NCBI GenBank assembly: GCA_014238335.1
Contig: JABABI010000016.1
Location: forward strand, 19,855-83,854
Direction of reading: 5' to 3'
Length of the DNA stretch: 64,000 bases
From: Fuerstiella sp.
GTDB taxonomy: Bacteria; Planctomycetota; Planctomycetia; Planctomycetales; Planctomycetaceae
Positions 35,111 through 44,546 of this stretch are shown here, one piece after another. Position 1 is the stretch's first letter; every line of letters begins with the position of its first letter. Made by a program: the position numbers and the translations under genes. Below the pieces are notes generated by a model. That model was given only the letters and a program-made list of their open reading frames with translations, ran no database searches and was not told the origin of the DNA.

Positions 35111-36277
35111 GTGAAGCAATTTCATTCAGTAACGAATGCCGAAAAGATTGGCCTGTCAACGGTTGTTGATGTCTTTGATCGCTCAGACCTGTTCGAACTG
35201 CTGGATAACGAGGCAGTATTAAGGTTGTCGCGACTCGGCGGCAAAGCGGGATTCAGAGATTCGGCCGCGATTCACAGGTCAACGGGGATTACCACGCGTC
35301 GTCGTCTGCGGGATGGGGTCCAGCCATTGGACGTCGCTGTCGCGTTGTGTCGCAGGCTGGAAACTGCCAGTGACTGCCTGATGGGCGAATTCGACGCCAT
35401 TCTCCTGTGTCACTCCGATACTGATTCGCAAGCCTGCGTTCGGCTGGCCCATGCTCTGTCGCAGGAATTGGGTCTTTCCAGCGAGGCGATTGCAGCGTTT
35501 AATCACGGGTGCTCCGGCTTCATAAAACTGGTGCCGGAAGGCGCAATGTTGCTGGACAGTATTGACCACAAGGGCAAAGTCGCTCTGATTTCGGTGGAGA
35601 CTCCCGAATATTGGCATGACGGTGCTGATCGGTTGTTTTGCGGAATAGTGTCCGCAGGAGCGACTGCTGCTGTACTGGAGACAGGCCGAGGGCTTCCCGT
35701 CGGTGCGTCAAGGAGCGACGATTTTCAGATTTCGCCGGATCGGCGTTTAAATCCTGATCCGCTCTTTCGGATGGAAACGGCTGACGTCTTTGATTTTCGA
35801 GGCGAACCGTGTCACCGGACTGTGATGCGGATGAATGCGGAACCCGTCTTTATCAATGGCATCGAATTGATGCTGGACAATCTGCGGGCGGCGATGCTGT
35901 CCATTGATCGGCAATCTGGACAACGAGTGATCGTTGCCCCGCACCAGCCCAGTGGAAAACTGCTTCGAGCCCTGATTGCCGCTGCGGTGCTGGAGTTTCC
36001 GGATGTTGAGTTTCTGAACAACCTGGAATCGTACGGCAACATGATTTCTTCATCGGTGCCGACGTTGATGTCTCGTTTCGACGAGGTTCTGCCGCTGAAC
36101 AAGCTGGAACCTTTGCGGGACGACGATCACATCATTCTGCTGGCGGCGGGAATCTGCATGACTGACATCGCCGATCGGATGTCGGCAGGACATACCTGCC
36201 TGCAGTGGCGAGGGAATACGTTGAATGTTCTTCACCGCCACGAAACACCCGCAGATGCAAACGTCTCGGTCGGGTAG
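35111..36277 (+). CDS. 3-oxoacyl-ACP synthase III-like (KAS III/FabH family)
   Basis: The 388-residue thiolase-fold condensing enzyme has the nucleophile in FNHGCSGFIKL, a His in VAPHQPSGKLL (FabH PHQAN position) and an Asn in SYGNMISSSVPTL (FabH GNTSSAS position), so the Cys-His-Asn triad is retained. It probably joins an acyl thioester to malonyl-ACP, but neighbours give no pathway. I choose GTG 35111 because AGGA is 7 nt upstream; TTG 35108 is possible. It is longer than FabH (about 320 residues), with an extended N-terminal region. It may belong to a specialised lipid or natural-product route. Confidence 0.8.
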   Translation: MKQFHSVTNAEKIGLSTVVDVFDRSDLFELLDNEAVLRLSRLGGKAGFRDSAAIHRSTGITTRRRLRDGVQPLDVAVALCRRLETASDCLMGEFDAILLCHSDTDSQACVRLAHALSQELGLSSEAIAAFNHGCSGFIKLVPEGAMLLDSIDHKGKVALISVETPEYWHDGADRLFCGIVSAGATAAVLETGRGLPVGASRSDDFQISPDRRLNPDPLFRMETADVFDFRGEPCHRTVMRMNAEPVFINGIELMLDNLRAAMLSIDRQSGQRVIVAPHQPSGKLLRALIAAAVLEFPDVEFLNNLESYGNMISSSVPTLMSRFDEVLPLNKLEPLRDDDHIILLAAGICMTDIADRMSAGHTCLQWRGNTLNVLHRHETPADANVSVG

Positions 36278-36299
36278 TTGCAGAGGACGCTTCATCGAA

Positions 36300-36355
36300 G
36301 TGTAGCGACTTCCGTCGCCGTTCAGCTGCGAAATAGCGCGCCGGCCACGCTACAC
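36300..36355. terminator. Long-loop inverted repeat between convergent genes
   Basis: GTGTAGCG (36300-36307) and CGCTACAC (36348-36355) are perfect complements 40 nt apart, in the 81-bp gap between the convergent KAS III and DUF1080 genes. It may act as a two-way terminator, though no T-run follows. Confidence 0.35.
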
Positions 36356-36358
36356 GCA

Positions 36359-37144
36359 CTATTCTTCCAACACCATGATTTCGACTTTTCGGAAGTCGCA
36401 AGGGTGACTTTCTGATTGCAGCGATATCGTACCGCCGTGCAATGCAAGTTTGCCGTCCCTGATCAGCTTCTGTGCACTGCTGTCCCGTTCATCCAGTTGT
36501 GGTTCTGTGTATTCAAGAACCACCTTGCCGTCGAGAATGTGTTTTACGACCTTGTTGCCACGCACCTCGATTTCTGCCGTGACCCACTGGTCAAGATGCA
36601 GGGTGTCTGAACTGGATTTGATGCAATGCTGTTTTTTTAACTTTCCATCCATGACGACGTTTGTGCCCGGCGTGCACAGGTTTGATGTGGTGCGTGGGTC
36701 TTTGCCGTTTCCGGCCAGCAACTGGACTTCGATGGACACAGGGAAATCCTGATCCTTTGCCATGGTTTCGGGCTTCTGGCCATGGACCATCACACCGCTG
36801 TTCCGGATGGCCCAGCCCGGTCCGCCCGCACACTGTTCGTTAACGAATCGGTATTCCACTCGGAACCGATAGTGTGAAAACTGCTTTGCATAGAACAGAT
36901 GGCCGAATCGCTGGCCAAATTCCTTGTACTGGTCGTAACGGACCTTCATCAGTCCGCCTTCCACACGAAAGGTGTTTCCGTAGTTTTCGCCAAGCTCCGA
37001 GTATCGAATCTTCGGCGTCCAGCCGGCCAGGTCTTTGCCATTGAATAGCTGAACCCACGCGCCTGGTTTGAATTCCTGTTCGGCGGCGTCAGTTGACGGC
37101 GCACACAGCAGTATGGCAAGGGGCAGAATCAGAACGTGCTTCAT
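36359..37144 (-). CDS. Secreted DUF1080 (3-keto-disaccharide hydrolase-type) protein
   Basis: The 261-residue protein has a signal peptide (MKHVLILPLAILLCAPSTDA) and the DUF1080 lectin-like sandwich: WVQLFNGKDLAGWTPK, FRVEGGLMKVRYDQY, YRFRVEYRF, NSGVMVHGQ and GGTISLQSESHPCDFRKVEI at the end. Characterised members cleave 3-keto-glycosides in the periplasm. The typical C-terminal pair IxLQxHG is represented by ISLQSESH. It lies downstream of the PQQ-type protein gene on the same strand. Confidence 0.88.
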   Translation of the reverse strand: MKHVLILPLAILLCAPSTDAAEQEFKPGAWVQLFNGKDLAGWTPKIRYSELGENYGNTFRVEGGLMKVRYDQYKEFGQRFGHLFYAKQFSHYRFRVEYRFVNEQCAGGPGWAIRNSGVMVHGQKPETMAKDQDFPVSIEVQLLAGNGKDPRTTSNLCTPGTNVVMDGKLKKQHCIKSSSDTLHLDQWVTAEIEVRGNKVVKHILDGKVVLEYTEPQLDERDSSAQKLIRDGKLALHGGTISLQSESHPCDFRKVEIMVLEE

Positions 37145-37218
37145 TTTGTTCTCCAGTTACGTTTCATGGTGTCAGCTGCTCGAATACGTGCGGGGCCAAC
37201 GATTTTGAGTCGTATGAC

Positions 37219-37246
37219 GCGGACTCTCGCGAACGGGAGTGTCCGC
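37219..37246. terminator. Hairpin after the PQQ-like gene
   Basis: GCGGAC (37219-37224) pairs with GTCCGC (37241-37246), with CTC/GAG continuing inward past one mismatch. It lies just beyond the stop of the minus-strand gene at 37263, so it may end that transcript. It has no T-run. Confidence 0.35.
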
Positions 37247-37262
37247 CGATATTGATAATGTT

Positions 37263-38642
37263 TTAGTTGTCCTGCGATGCTGATTGGGCTTCTTCGATGC
37301 AGTACAAATGTCCGAAAGTACGCAGATAAAGACGACCGTTGGCTGCGGCCGGAGAAGCTCGCATGCCTTCGGCCAACCGATTTCTGGCAACAATTTCAAA
37401 CTTATCGCTGGCTCTGATCGCCGTTGTGTCTCCTTCTTCGCTGCAGAAATAGATCAGTCCGTTGGCTGAAACGGGTGACGCAACATGAGTTCCGCCAACA
37501 CGGTCTTTCCAGATTTCTTCACCCGTGTCCGCCGCGATACAGCTGGCAACACCCTTGTCAGTGATCATGTAAACGCGGTTACCCACCAGTATCGGGGCGG
37601 ACAGACGCGGATTCCCCTGAGTCCGATTCCATCTGACGTGAGACTCGGTGACGTCTCCCTTCGTTGTTTCATTCAGGTGGACTCCGAACAGATTGCGTCC
37701 ACCGCTACCTGAGTGCAGGATGGCGATGTCGTTATAGAACGCCGGCGGTGCGGCGGCATTGAAGTCGCCGTGTCGAATGCCCCAGACTTCTTTTCCCGTC
37801 AGTACGTCGTAGCCATAGGCCCCGCGTGAACCCACGGAGACGACCTGAGTTCGGCCGTTGACCTCGACGAATCCTGGTGTGCTGTACGCTTTGCGCAGAT
37901 CACCTTCTCGCTTGGGGTTGCCGTCTGCGTCCAGATCGCCGTAGTCCGTTGAGCGATTTGTTCTCCAGACGGTCTTACCTGAATGCTTATCGATAGCCAT
38001 CAGGAACTGACGGTCGATGCCATCAAAGGTCAGGATCAATAGGTCCTGAAAGATCATCGGAGACGAACCCGGACCCCGAAAATGTCGACACTTGATATCC
38101 CGTCGCTGCCAGACGACTTCAGCGGTTTCCGTACTGAGCCGCACAGTGCCGTATGACCCAAAGTGGGCGTACACAGCATCGTCCTGAAGTGCACACGAAG
38201 GCGATGCGTATGTGTTGACTTTCTGGCCCAGAGGCTCCGGGTCTTCATTTTTGAATACGAGTTTGTGATGCAGCACATTTCCGCTGTCGGCGTCCAGACA
38301 ATAGACGAACTGCTGCTTGCCGTCTTCAGTCGCCGCGGTCAGCCAGATTCGACCGGCTCCGATGACGGGGGTTGAATGGCCATGGCCTTGTAGCGGTACC
38401 TTCCACTTAACGTTTTTCCCCGACTGTTCGTCGAATTCTGAGGGCAGACCTTTGGCGTCACGTGCCGCCACCTGGCTATTGAGTCCAGGCCCGTTGCGGA
38501 ACGGCCACGACAGACGTGATTCGCCAGCAAAGATATTCGACTGACAGCATAGCAACGCCCACAGGATCGCTCGGCGGTTCCAGAAACCGATACCGCAGGA
38601 CGACTGGCGTTGAGCACGATGGCGAGTCCGAGACGTTTGCAT
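37263..38642 (-). CDS. Secreted PQQ-like beta-propeller repeat protein
   Basis: The 459-residue protein has a long basic N-terminus and a hydrophobic segment (RAILWALLCCQSNIFAG) likely to be a signal. Then SWPFRNGPGLNSQVA and blades such as LDADSGNVLHHKLVF, IDKHSGKTVWRTNR, YDVLTGKEVWGIRHG and IAADTGEEIWKDRV mark a BamB/PQQ_2 propeller. No catalytic motif is evident. It is related in kind to the protein at 24697 but not closely similar in sequence. It lies upstream of the DUF1080 gene, with which it may work on extracellular sugars. Confidence 0.83.
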   Translation of the reverse strand: MQTSRTRHRAQRQSSCGIGFWNRRAILWALLCCQSNIFAGESRLSWPFRNGPGLNSQVAARDAKGLPSEFDEQSGKNVKWKVPLQGHGHSTPVIGAGRIWLTAATEDGKQQFVYCLDADSGNVLHHKLVFKNEDPEPLGQKVNTYASPSCALQDDAVYAHFGSYGTVRLSTETAEVVWQRRDIKCRHFRGPGSSPMIFQDLLILTFDGIDRQFLMAIDKHSGKTVWRTNRSTDYGDLDADGNPKREGDLRKAYSTPGFVEVNGRTQVVSVGSRGAYGYDVLTGKEVWGIRHGDFNAAAPPAFYNDIAILHSGSGGRNLFGVHLNETTKGDVTESHVRWNRTQGNPRLSAPILVGNRVYMITDKGVASCIAADTGEEIWKDRVGGTHVASPVSANGLIYFCSEEGDTTAIRASDKFEIVARNRLAEGMRASPAAANGRLYLRTFGHLYCIEEAQSASQDN

Positions 38643-39075
38643 TGGCAGGAAGTTTTCGATGAAGAGGCGCGGCTGGGAAAGGAGGGCAGACTGAAACCGA
38701 TTAAGCTGCCCACCATAACGATTTGCATCTCAGAATTCCTGTGTTTTTGCATCTGTACGCGGGAAGAAAGGCAGTTCCGTGCTGGCATGCTTTGTTCTCC
38801 GGCGGGTAAGCTGGCGTTGCTGGTTGCCTCGCTATTGCAATTCCACCGCGAATTCCCCTTTACCGGAGACGAAGAAGTGAATCTGCGGGCACTGACTTGC
38901 TTCTGGCTTCAGGCCGGAGAAACTGTACGGTGTCGGGCTTGACCATGATCCCAGCATCTTTTTTGGGGCATTGTCGCTACCGAAATCAAGACGTTGTTTC
39001 GCTCCTGATGGTCACTCTCTGGATGAGCTCGAAACGGGCCGTTCTTTTTCCGAAAGTGTGTAGACACCCCACTGA
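38643..39075. other. Divergent intergenic region
   Basis: This 433-bp stretch lies between the PQQ-like gene and the GT4 gene and must hold both promoters. Frames in it lack a start context or family pattern. I see no RNA or repeat. Confidence 0.4.
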
Positions 39076-40179
39076 ATGCCGGATCCTGTCGAGAGAATTC
39101 TGCTGCTGACCCACGAGCTATCGTTTCGCGGTGCGTCGATTCATGCGCTGAGGCTTGCAAAGGGGCTGGAATCCAGGCAGATTGAGACAGTGGTTCTGTG
39201 CACGCAGCGGCATTCTCTTGATTCGATGTTAACGAACAACGTCCGGATTGTGCACGTGCCGGGGTATTCCGTTCCTGTGTGGGGACGGGTTGTTCGCCGC
39301 ACCGTGCTGCAGAATCTCCGCGCGCAACCGCCGGACGTGATTCATGTTCTGGGGCCTCGCCTGCTGCCTCAGGCGTTGTGGCTGGGAAAACTGCTGGAAC
39401 GCCCAGTTGTGCTTGGCCTGACAGATCAGGGGGAAGCCGGTCAGGTTACTTTGCCGGCGCCCAACGATATTTGCAGAGCCATTGTGTGTGTCAGCGAAAG
39501 TGTTCGGTCTGCTCTGCCCGCGCACCTGGAATTGATTGAGCAGCGCGTCATCCTGCCTGGAGTCCCGCTGGGTGTGACTCACCGCACGCCGCCGATTATG
39601 AAGGACGGACACATTCCCGTTGTCGGAATGGCGGGGCCACTGGAAGTCATCAAAGGCGGATCCTTCTTTCTGCGAGCCTGTCATCGCGTTCTGGAGGCCG
39701 GGGTTCCGATCCGCGTCGTTGTCACCGGTTCTGGTCCGGAAGAACGCAATCTGCGACGATTGTCGACGTCACTCGAGCTGGACGAACATGCCACGTTTGT
39801 CGACGATGGTACTTCGATGGAGGCGTATCTTTCGGCGATTGACATTTTCTGTCTGCCGTCTCTGCAACAGGGATTCGGGGTTATCATGCTGGAGGCCATG
39901 GCACTGGGGCGTCCGGCAATTGCCTCAGGCGTCGGCGGTGTGTTGAGCATTCTTGAGGACAATAAGACCGGGTTGATCGTGCCGCCGTCTGACAGCCGTG
40001 CTCTGGCCGATCGAATGCTGGAATTGCTGAACGATCCGGAGCGAGCTCGAAAAATTGCGATCGCTGGTCAGAATCTGGTCGAAGACAGGTTCACGGTGGA
40101 TCGCATGGTCGACGAAACCATCACGCTGTATAACGATGCCGCCCCGGTTGTATCGGATTCGCTCAATCGCCTGGAGTAA
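39076..40179 (+). CDS. Glycosyltransferase family 4
   Basis: The 367-residue GT-B enzyme has the N-terminal start LLLTHELSFRGASIHALRLAKGL, the linker VGMAGPLEVIKGGSFFLRA, and the family EX7E motif in GFGVIMLEAMALGRPAIAS near residue 275, with nucleotide-sugar contacts GSGPEERNL. It transfers a sugar from a nucleotide donor at the cytoplasmic side, probably for cell-surface glycans. cinA follows on the same strand after about 130 bp, probably an accident of gene order. Confidence 0.87.
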   Translation: MPDPVERILLLTHELSFRGASIHALRLAKGLESRQIETVVLCTQRHSLDSMLTNNVRIVHVPGYSVPVWGRVVRRTVLQNLRAQPPDVIHVLGPRLLPQALWLGKLLERPVVLGLTDQGEAGQVTLPAPNDICRAIVCVSESVRSALPAHLELIEQRVILPGVPLGVTHRTPPIMKDGHIPVVGMAGPLEVIKGGSFFLRACHRVLEAGVPIRVVVTGSGPEERNLRRLSTSLELDEHATFVDDGTSMEAYLSAIDIFCLPSLQQGFGVIMLEAMALGRPAIASGVGGVLSILEDNKTGLIVPPSDSRALADRMLELLNDPERARKIAIAGQNLVEDRFTVDRMVDETITLYNDAAPVVSDSLNRLE

Positions 40180-40311
40180 CTGAACAGCGTCGTTCGGCCA
40201 GGCAGCGTCGGAAACATGTGACAGATTGTTTAGTTCTCGGTGAGTACGCCGGGGCAGCCCAGAACGCCGCCGGTGCTTCTGTGGCATTGTTCGATCACAG
40301 GATTTATTGAC

Positions 40312-41541
40312 ATGAGGGCGGAGATAATCGCCATTGGTTCGGAATTGACGTGCGGGGCACGGCTGGACACCAACAGTCAGTGGCTGAGTTGCGAACTGGA
40401 AGCTCGTGGCTGGACCGTTCAGCGACATACGACCGTGGCCGACGATCGCGATGCGATGGTTCGCATTTATCAGGAAGCCGCACAACGTTCTCGCGTTGTC
40501 CTGATCACCGGTGGACTTGGTCCCACGCTCGACGACATCACTAGAGATACGCTTGCGGAAGCCTTCAGTCAGAAACTGGTCGAGGACGGTGATTCGTTGA
40601 GACACATCGAGGCGCTGTTCAGCAGTCGCAATCGGCAGATGCCGGAACGCAACCGGGTTCAGGCGCTTCGGCCGGAATTCGCTTCCGCGTTGCACAATGC
40701 TCACGGCACTGCTCCCGGAATTCTGCTGCAGCTTTCAGTTCCGGCATGCACCATCGGCGTAATGCCGGGCGTGCCCGCCGAGATGCGTCGCATGTTTCAC
40801 GAGCGACTGGTCCACGAACTTCCCGCCAGTGACGTTTTCTTACGCCGGTGCGTAATTCGAACATTCGGTTTTGGCGAATCTGACGCGGAACGCCTGCTGG
40901 GTGATCTGACGGCACGTGGAAGAAATCCGGAAGTCGGTATCACGGCCAGTAACGCGGTTATCTCGTTGTCTGTGACCGCTCGCGCGGGCAGCGAAGCGGA
41001 ATGTGAGCTGCTGGCAGCGGCTGTTCGTGATCAGATCAAAGAAAAACTGGGCGATGCGGTGTTCGGTGAAGGTGAAATTGAACTGCACCACGCCGTCGCT
41101 GACCAGCTGCTGCACTATGATCTGAAGATCGCATTGCTGGAGGGACCGACAACTGGTGGGCTTATAGGTCAGTGGCTTACGGAAACTGAAGAATTCGCCA
41201 GTCGACTGGCACACAGTCAGTTGTTTCCAACTTCGTTGTCCATGGTGCCGAACCACGCACCTTCAGCCGGAACAAACGGAGCCTGGGAATCAGCGTTACG
41301 CGAACACGGAAAAAGATTGCTGACGGATCGAATGGCTGACTTTGTGCTGTTGTCGTCGCCGAGTACCCTGACGACTGATGAAAACGGCGTTCGTAAACAA
41401 CAGGGCAGCGTCATTGTGCTGGGCGCAGACCTTGACCAGTTGCTGGATGTCAGCATGACTGGCAACCTTGCTGTTTTTCGCAGCCGAGCCGCACGAATGG
41501 CTCTGAATCAACTGCGACTCCATCTGCTGAAGGGCAGGTGA
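40312..41541 (+). CDS. cinA: CinA-like protein with degenerate C-terminal amidase domain
   Basis: The 409-residue protein has the N-terminal MoaB/MogA-like CinA domain (MRAEIIAIGSELTCG, LITGGLGPTLDDITRDTLAEA, MPGVPAEM), which in some bacteria has ADP-ribose pyrophosphatase activity. The C-terminal PncC-type nicotinamide-nucleotide amidase domain normally carries AESCTGG with a catalytic Ser. Here that segment reads LLEGPTTGGLIGQWLT, so the Ser is missing. The amidase half is therefore probably inactive. ATG 40312 fits the family start; a longer frame is open upstream. Confidence 0.85.
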   Translation: MRAEIIAIGSELTCGARLDTNSQWLSCELEARGWTVQRHTTVADDRDAMVRIYQEAAQRSRVVLITGGLGPTLDDITRDTLAEAFSQKLVEDGDSLRHIEALFSSRNRQMPERNRVQALRPEFASALHNAHGTAPGILLQLSVPACTIGVMPGVPAEMRRMFHERLVHELPASDVFLRRCVIRTFGFGESDAERLLGDLTARGRNPEVGITASNAVISLSVTARAGSEAECELLAAAVRDQIKEKLGDAVFGEGEIELHHAVADQLLHYDLKIALLEGPTTGGLIGQWLTETEEFASRLAHSQLFPTSLSMVPNHAPSAGTNGAWESALREHGKRLLTDRMADFVLLSSPSTLTTDENGVRKQQGSVIVLGADLDQLLDVSMTGNLAVFRSRAARMALNQLRLHLLKGR

Positions 41542-41668
41542 TATTTCTTCGAACCATGTTTTGACGCATTGGCGTAAGCGACGACCCTCTCACTGACGAC
41601 GAATTTCAGCTGGCAATCGACGGCATGCTTTCCGTCCGTTTTTTCTTTCACTGGCACGCTCTTATCTG

Positions 41669-42103
41669 ATGACCAACCCGACAACAGAAAATGACGTGAC
41701 CGTTCGTCCCGCAACGCGTGACGATCTTCCGGTTCTGTCACAGTTGATTACCGAATTTGTGAAAGCGAATCGGTTGTTGCCAAGAACTCAGAATGAGCTG
41801 GATGATCTCATCCCCACTGGTTTTGTGGCGTGTCTCGGCGACCAGCTGGTTGGCTTCGCGGCATTGGAAATCTATTCCCCCAAACTGGCGGAGGTTCGAA
41901 GTCTGGCCGTCGTGCCGGAAATGCAGGGCAATGGACTCGGTAAGCGACTTGTGCTGCAGTGTGTCGAACTCGCCCAAAGTCGCAACGTGCTTGAAGTGAT
42001 GGCAATCACGTCTGCTGAGGAATTTTTCCAGTCCTGCGGGTTTGATTTCACGTTACCCGGCGAAAAGAAGGCACTGTTCGTGCGGACTCGCGAGGACGCC
42101 TGA
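41669..42103 (+). CDS. GNAT family N-acetyltransferase, ArgA-like
   Basis: The 144-residue single-domain acetyltransferase has VRPATRDDLPVLSQLI, RLLPRTQNELDDLI (typical for the ArgA acetylglutamate-synthase-type subgroup), VRSLAVVPEMQGNGLGKRLV (acetyl-CoA loop, Q-x-x-G-x-G) and EFFQSCGFDF. In several bacteria such short forms act in arginine synthesis by acetylating glutamate. It has no amino acid kinase domain. The role in arginine synthesis is inferred. It follows cinA by 127 bp. Confidence 0.8.
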   Translation: MTNPTTENDVTVRPATRDDLPVLSQLITEFVKANRLLPRTQNELDDLIPTGFVACLGDQLVGFAALEIYSPKLAEVRSLAVVPEMQGNGLGKRLVLQCVELAQSRNVLEVMAITSAEEFFQSCGFDFTLPGEKKALFVRTREDA

Positions 42104-42271
42104 TTATTGTCAGTGTAAGGAAGGCGGTTGCCGACTGTTCTTGCAGCGGTGAATTGCTGCCGGAACAACACAACGTTAATGTTTGCGGGATGCGGTGGAC
42201 TGCCGCACCTGGATGTCGATTAATGGTTGCGGGCCGACGGCCTGCCCTTCAAAGCGAAAAGGAACCTGTAT

Positions 42272-42481
42272 ATGTCTGATGTTAAAGTCAATGTTCGCGA
42301 TAACGGTCCCTTGCTCGTATCCGGTCCCATCACTGTCGAAGATGCGGAAGGCAATTCGTTTGACCTGGGCAGCAAGGAAACGATCGCCTTGTGTCGCTGT
42401 GGTGCGTCCGAGAAACGTCCGTTCTGCGATGGCGCTCACAATCGATGTGGGTTTGAATCTGCCGAACGTGCGTCGTCGTAA
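42272..42481 (+). CDS. CDGSH iron-sulfur domain protein
   Basis: The 69-residue protein contains one CDGSH-type domain, CRCGASEKRPFCDGAH, with the three Cys and one His that hold a [2Fe-2S] cluster. It is preceded by short strands (GPLLVSGPI...) typical of the family. Members take part in redox or cluster transfer in the cytoplasm. ATG 42272 is preceded by AAAGGAAC. It is a compact single-gene unit upstream of the esterase-like gene. Confidence 0.88.
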   Translation: MSDVKVNVRDNGPLLVSGPITVEDAEGNSFDLGSKETIALCRCGASEKRPFCDGAHNRCGFESAERASS

Positions 42482-42558
42482 CTGGACAGCGGCCGGCTGA
42501 GCAGAAACAGCACGCCAGGTCATCATCGTCTTCGAAGTGTTCTTGACGGGATTTCGCA

Positions 42559-44535
42559 GTGAACAGAATTCTCCTGCCGCTTTATATTTTAGTTCTGTTA
42601 CTGGTTCCGCTGGTCAGCGGCAATACCGTCGTGGCTGACCAGCTCTCGTCGGAAGTTGTGAAGGAGCTCCAGGACGAACTACAGAAATTGCAGGCTCAGG
42701 TTGCCGAGCTTCAGGAGAACTCAGCTCTACAGTCGCGCGATGGCAGAGCTCGTTTTGCGGACGTGGCCGTGTTTCCCAAGGCTGTCGCCTGGATGCTGCG
42801 ACACAATGAGTTTCCGAAAAAGGATTACGTGAAACAGGCCCGCAGGGCACTTAAGCTGGGTGCTCAGCGAGCCAGCGAATTAGCGGCCAACACGGCACCG
42901 TGGGAAACACAGACCGGGACAACGATACGCGGTTATTTTTCGACGGTAGATAGTTCCGCTCAGCCGTTTGCGTTGACGCTGCCGGAGAGCGTCAATCCCA
43001 GGTCCGGCACTCGCTGGCCTCTGCACGTGAAACTTCACGGTCGAGCCAACGATATGAACGAGGTCAACTTCATCTCTCGGCATGAGGGCAGGGCACTCCC
43101 GAAGGAACAGACATGGATTCAGCTGGATGTCTACGGACGTGGTAACAATGCGTATCGCTGGGCGGGAGAAACCGACGTTTTTGAAGCCATAGCGGATGTG
43201 CGCCGCCGCTTTCGGATCGACGACAATCGCGTGACGCTGCACGGATTTTCAATGGGAGGTGCCGGAGCGTGGCATCTGGGGCTGCATCATCCGGCCAGGT
43301 GGTCATCGGTAGGTCCCGGAGCGGGCTTTATTGATTTCTATAAGTACCAGAAGCAGACCGAACTGCGACCGCCGTGGCAGCACGAAACACTCGGGATTTA
43401 CGATGCTATCGACTACTCACTAAATGCCGCCAACGTTCCGATCTGCACTTACGGTGGTGAAAATGACGCTCAGCTGGTGGCCAGCACCGCTGTTGTGGCC
43501 GCCGCAAAAGCCCTGGACGTTGACATCAAGCTGTTGATCGGTCCGGGCATGGGACACAGATTTCATCCGGACAGTTTCCGGCAGTTCATGGCGTTCCATA
43601 AAGAAAAATCGCAGGCTGGTCGTCGACGAAATCTGGGGCGACGAGAAATACGATTCACCACCCGCAGTCTGCGGTACAACGCCTGTGACTGGCTGACAAT
43701 TCACGAAACGGAACACGTTTACGTGCCGTCAACTGTGGAGGCCCATATCAACGACGACAACAACGTCGAAGTTTCTACTGTCAACGTGGCAATGTTGAGT
43801 CTCGCTCGCGATGTTGGAACCCACGCGATTATCGATGGTGATACGCTGCCCTGTTACGACGCTGCGGAAGGTCTGCTGCCGAACGTGTATTTCGAAAAAA
43901 CGTCAGACGGCTGGACTGTGCTGGACTACGCAACATCAAAGCTGGTTCCCGAGAATCACGATCTGAACAAGCGGCATGGCTTGCAGGGGCCGATTGACGA
44001 CGCCTTCATGGACGCCTTTGTGTGTGTGACCGGGTCGGAAGAGCCTTCGGATGAAACGCATGCAGACTGGGCCGCGTGGACGCGCAGACGTTTCGAACAC
44101 GAATTTGACAAATGGATGCGGGCTATGGTCCGCATCGTGAAGGACACAGAAGTCAGTCAGGAGCTGATTGCTCAGAACAATCTGATCCTGTTTGGTGATC
44201 CGTCATCGAACTCTGTGCTGCGAAAGATCCTGCCGCAGCTGCCCATTCAATGGACGGATGATGAAATCACCGTTGGCGGTCAGTCGTTCGCCACAGCGAC
44301 TCACGGTTTGAGCATGATCTATCCCAATCCGCTGAATCCACGCAGGTACGTTGTGATCAATTCCGGGCACACGTTTCACGAGAGTGATTTTAAGGCGTCC
44401 AATTCATGGTTGTTCCCGCGACTTGGGGACATCGCTGTGCAGAAGTTCTCGCGGACTTCGGGTGGCAGCTACGCGGAAGAAATCGTCTGGGCCGCCAATT
44501 TTAATGCCCACTGGGCGCTGTCAGACGCCGAGTGA
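42559..44535 (+). CDS. Secreted alpha/beta hydrolase (prolyl-oligopeptidase/esterase type) with coiled coil
   Basis: The 658-residue protein begins at GTG with a signal peptide (ILLPLYILVLLLVPLVSG), followed by a coiled coil (about 30-55; ELQDELQKLQAQVAELQ). The catalytic part has LHVKLHGRAND, the nucleophile elbow GFSMGGAG, an acid residue probably in GGENDAQ, and a His in GMGHRF. A long C-terminal region (about 360-658) contains strand-rich sequence plus an NNLILFGDPSSNSVL segment seen in related planctomycete esterases. It probably acts on extracellular polymers or glycopeptides; the substrate is unknown. Confidence 0.82.
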   Translation: MNRILLPLYILVLLLVPLVSGNTVVADQLSSEVVKELQDELQKLQAQVAELQENSALQSRDGRARFADVAVFPKAVAWMLRHNEFPKKDYVKQARRALKLGAQRASELAANTAPWETQTGTTIRGYFSTVDSSAQPFALTLPESVNPRSGTRWPLHVKLHGRANDMNEVNFISRHEGRALPKEQTWIQLDVYGRGNNAYRWAGETDVFEAIADVRRRFRIDDNRVTLHGFSMGGAGAWHLGLHHPARWSSVGPGAGFIDFYKYQKQTELRPPWQHETLGIYDAIDYSLNAANVPICTYGGENDAQLVASTAVVAAAKALDVDIKLLIGPGMGHRFHPDSFRQFMAFHKEKSQAGRRRNLGRREIRFTTRSLRYNACDWLTIHETEHVYVPSTVEAHINDDNNVEVSTVNVAMLSLARDVGTHAIIDGDTLPCYDAAEGLLPNVYFEKTSDGWTVLDYATSKLVPENHDLNKRHGLQGPIDDAFMDAFVCVTGSEEPSDETHADWAAWTRRRFEHEFDKWMRAMVRIVKDTEVSQELIAQNNLILFGDPSSNSVLRKILPQLPIQWTDDEITVGGQSFATATHGLSMIYPNPLNPRRYVVINSGHTFHESDFKASNSWLFPRLGDIAVQKFSRTSGGSYAEEIVWAANFNAHWALSDAE

Positions 44536-44546
44536 TCGTCGGACAG

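Noticed and set aside
38610..38942. 110-aa plus-strand frame upstream of the GT4 gene
   Set aside because: It overlaps the start of the PQQ-like gene, lacks a ribosome site and has no recognisable pattern.
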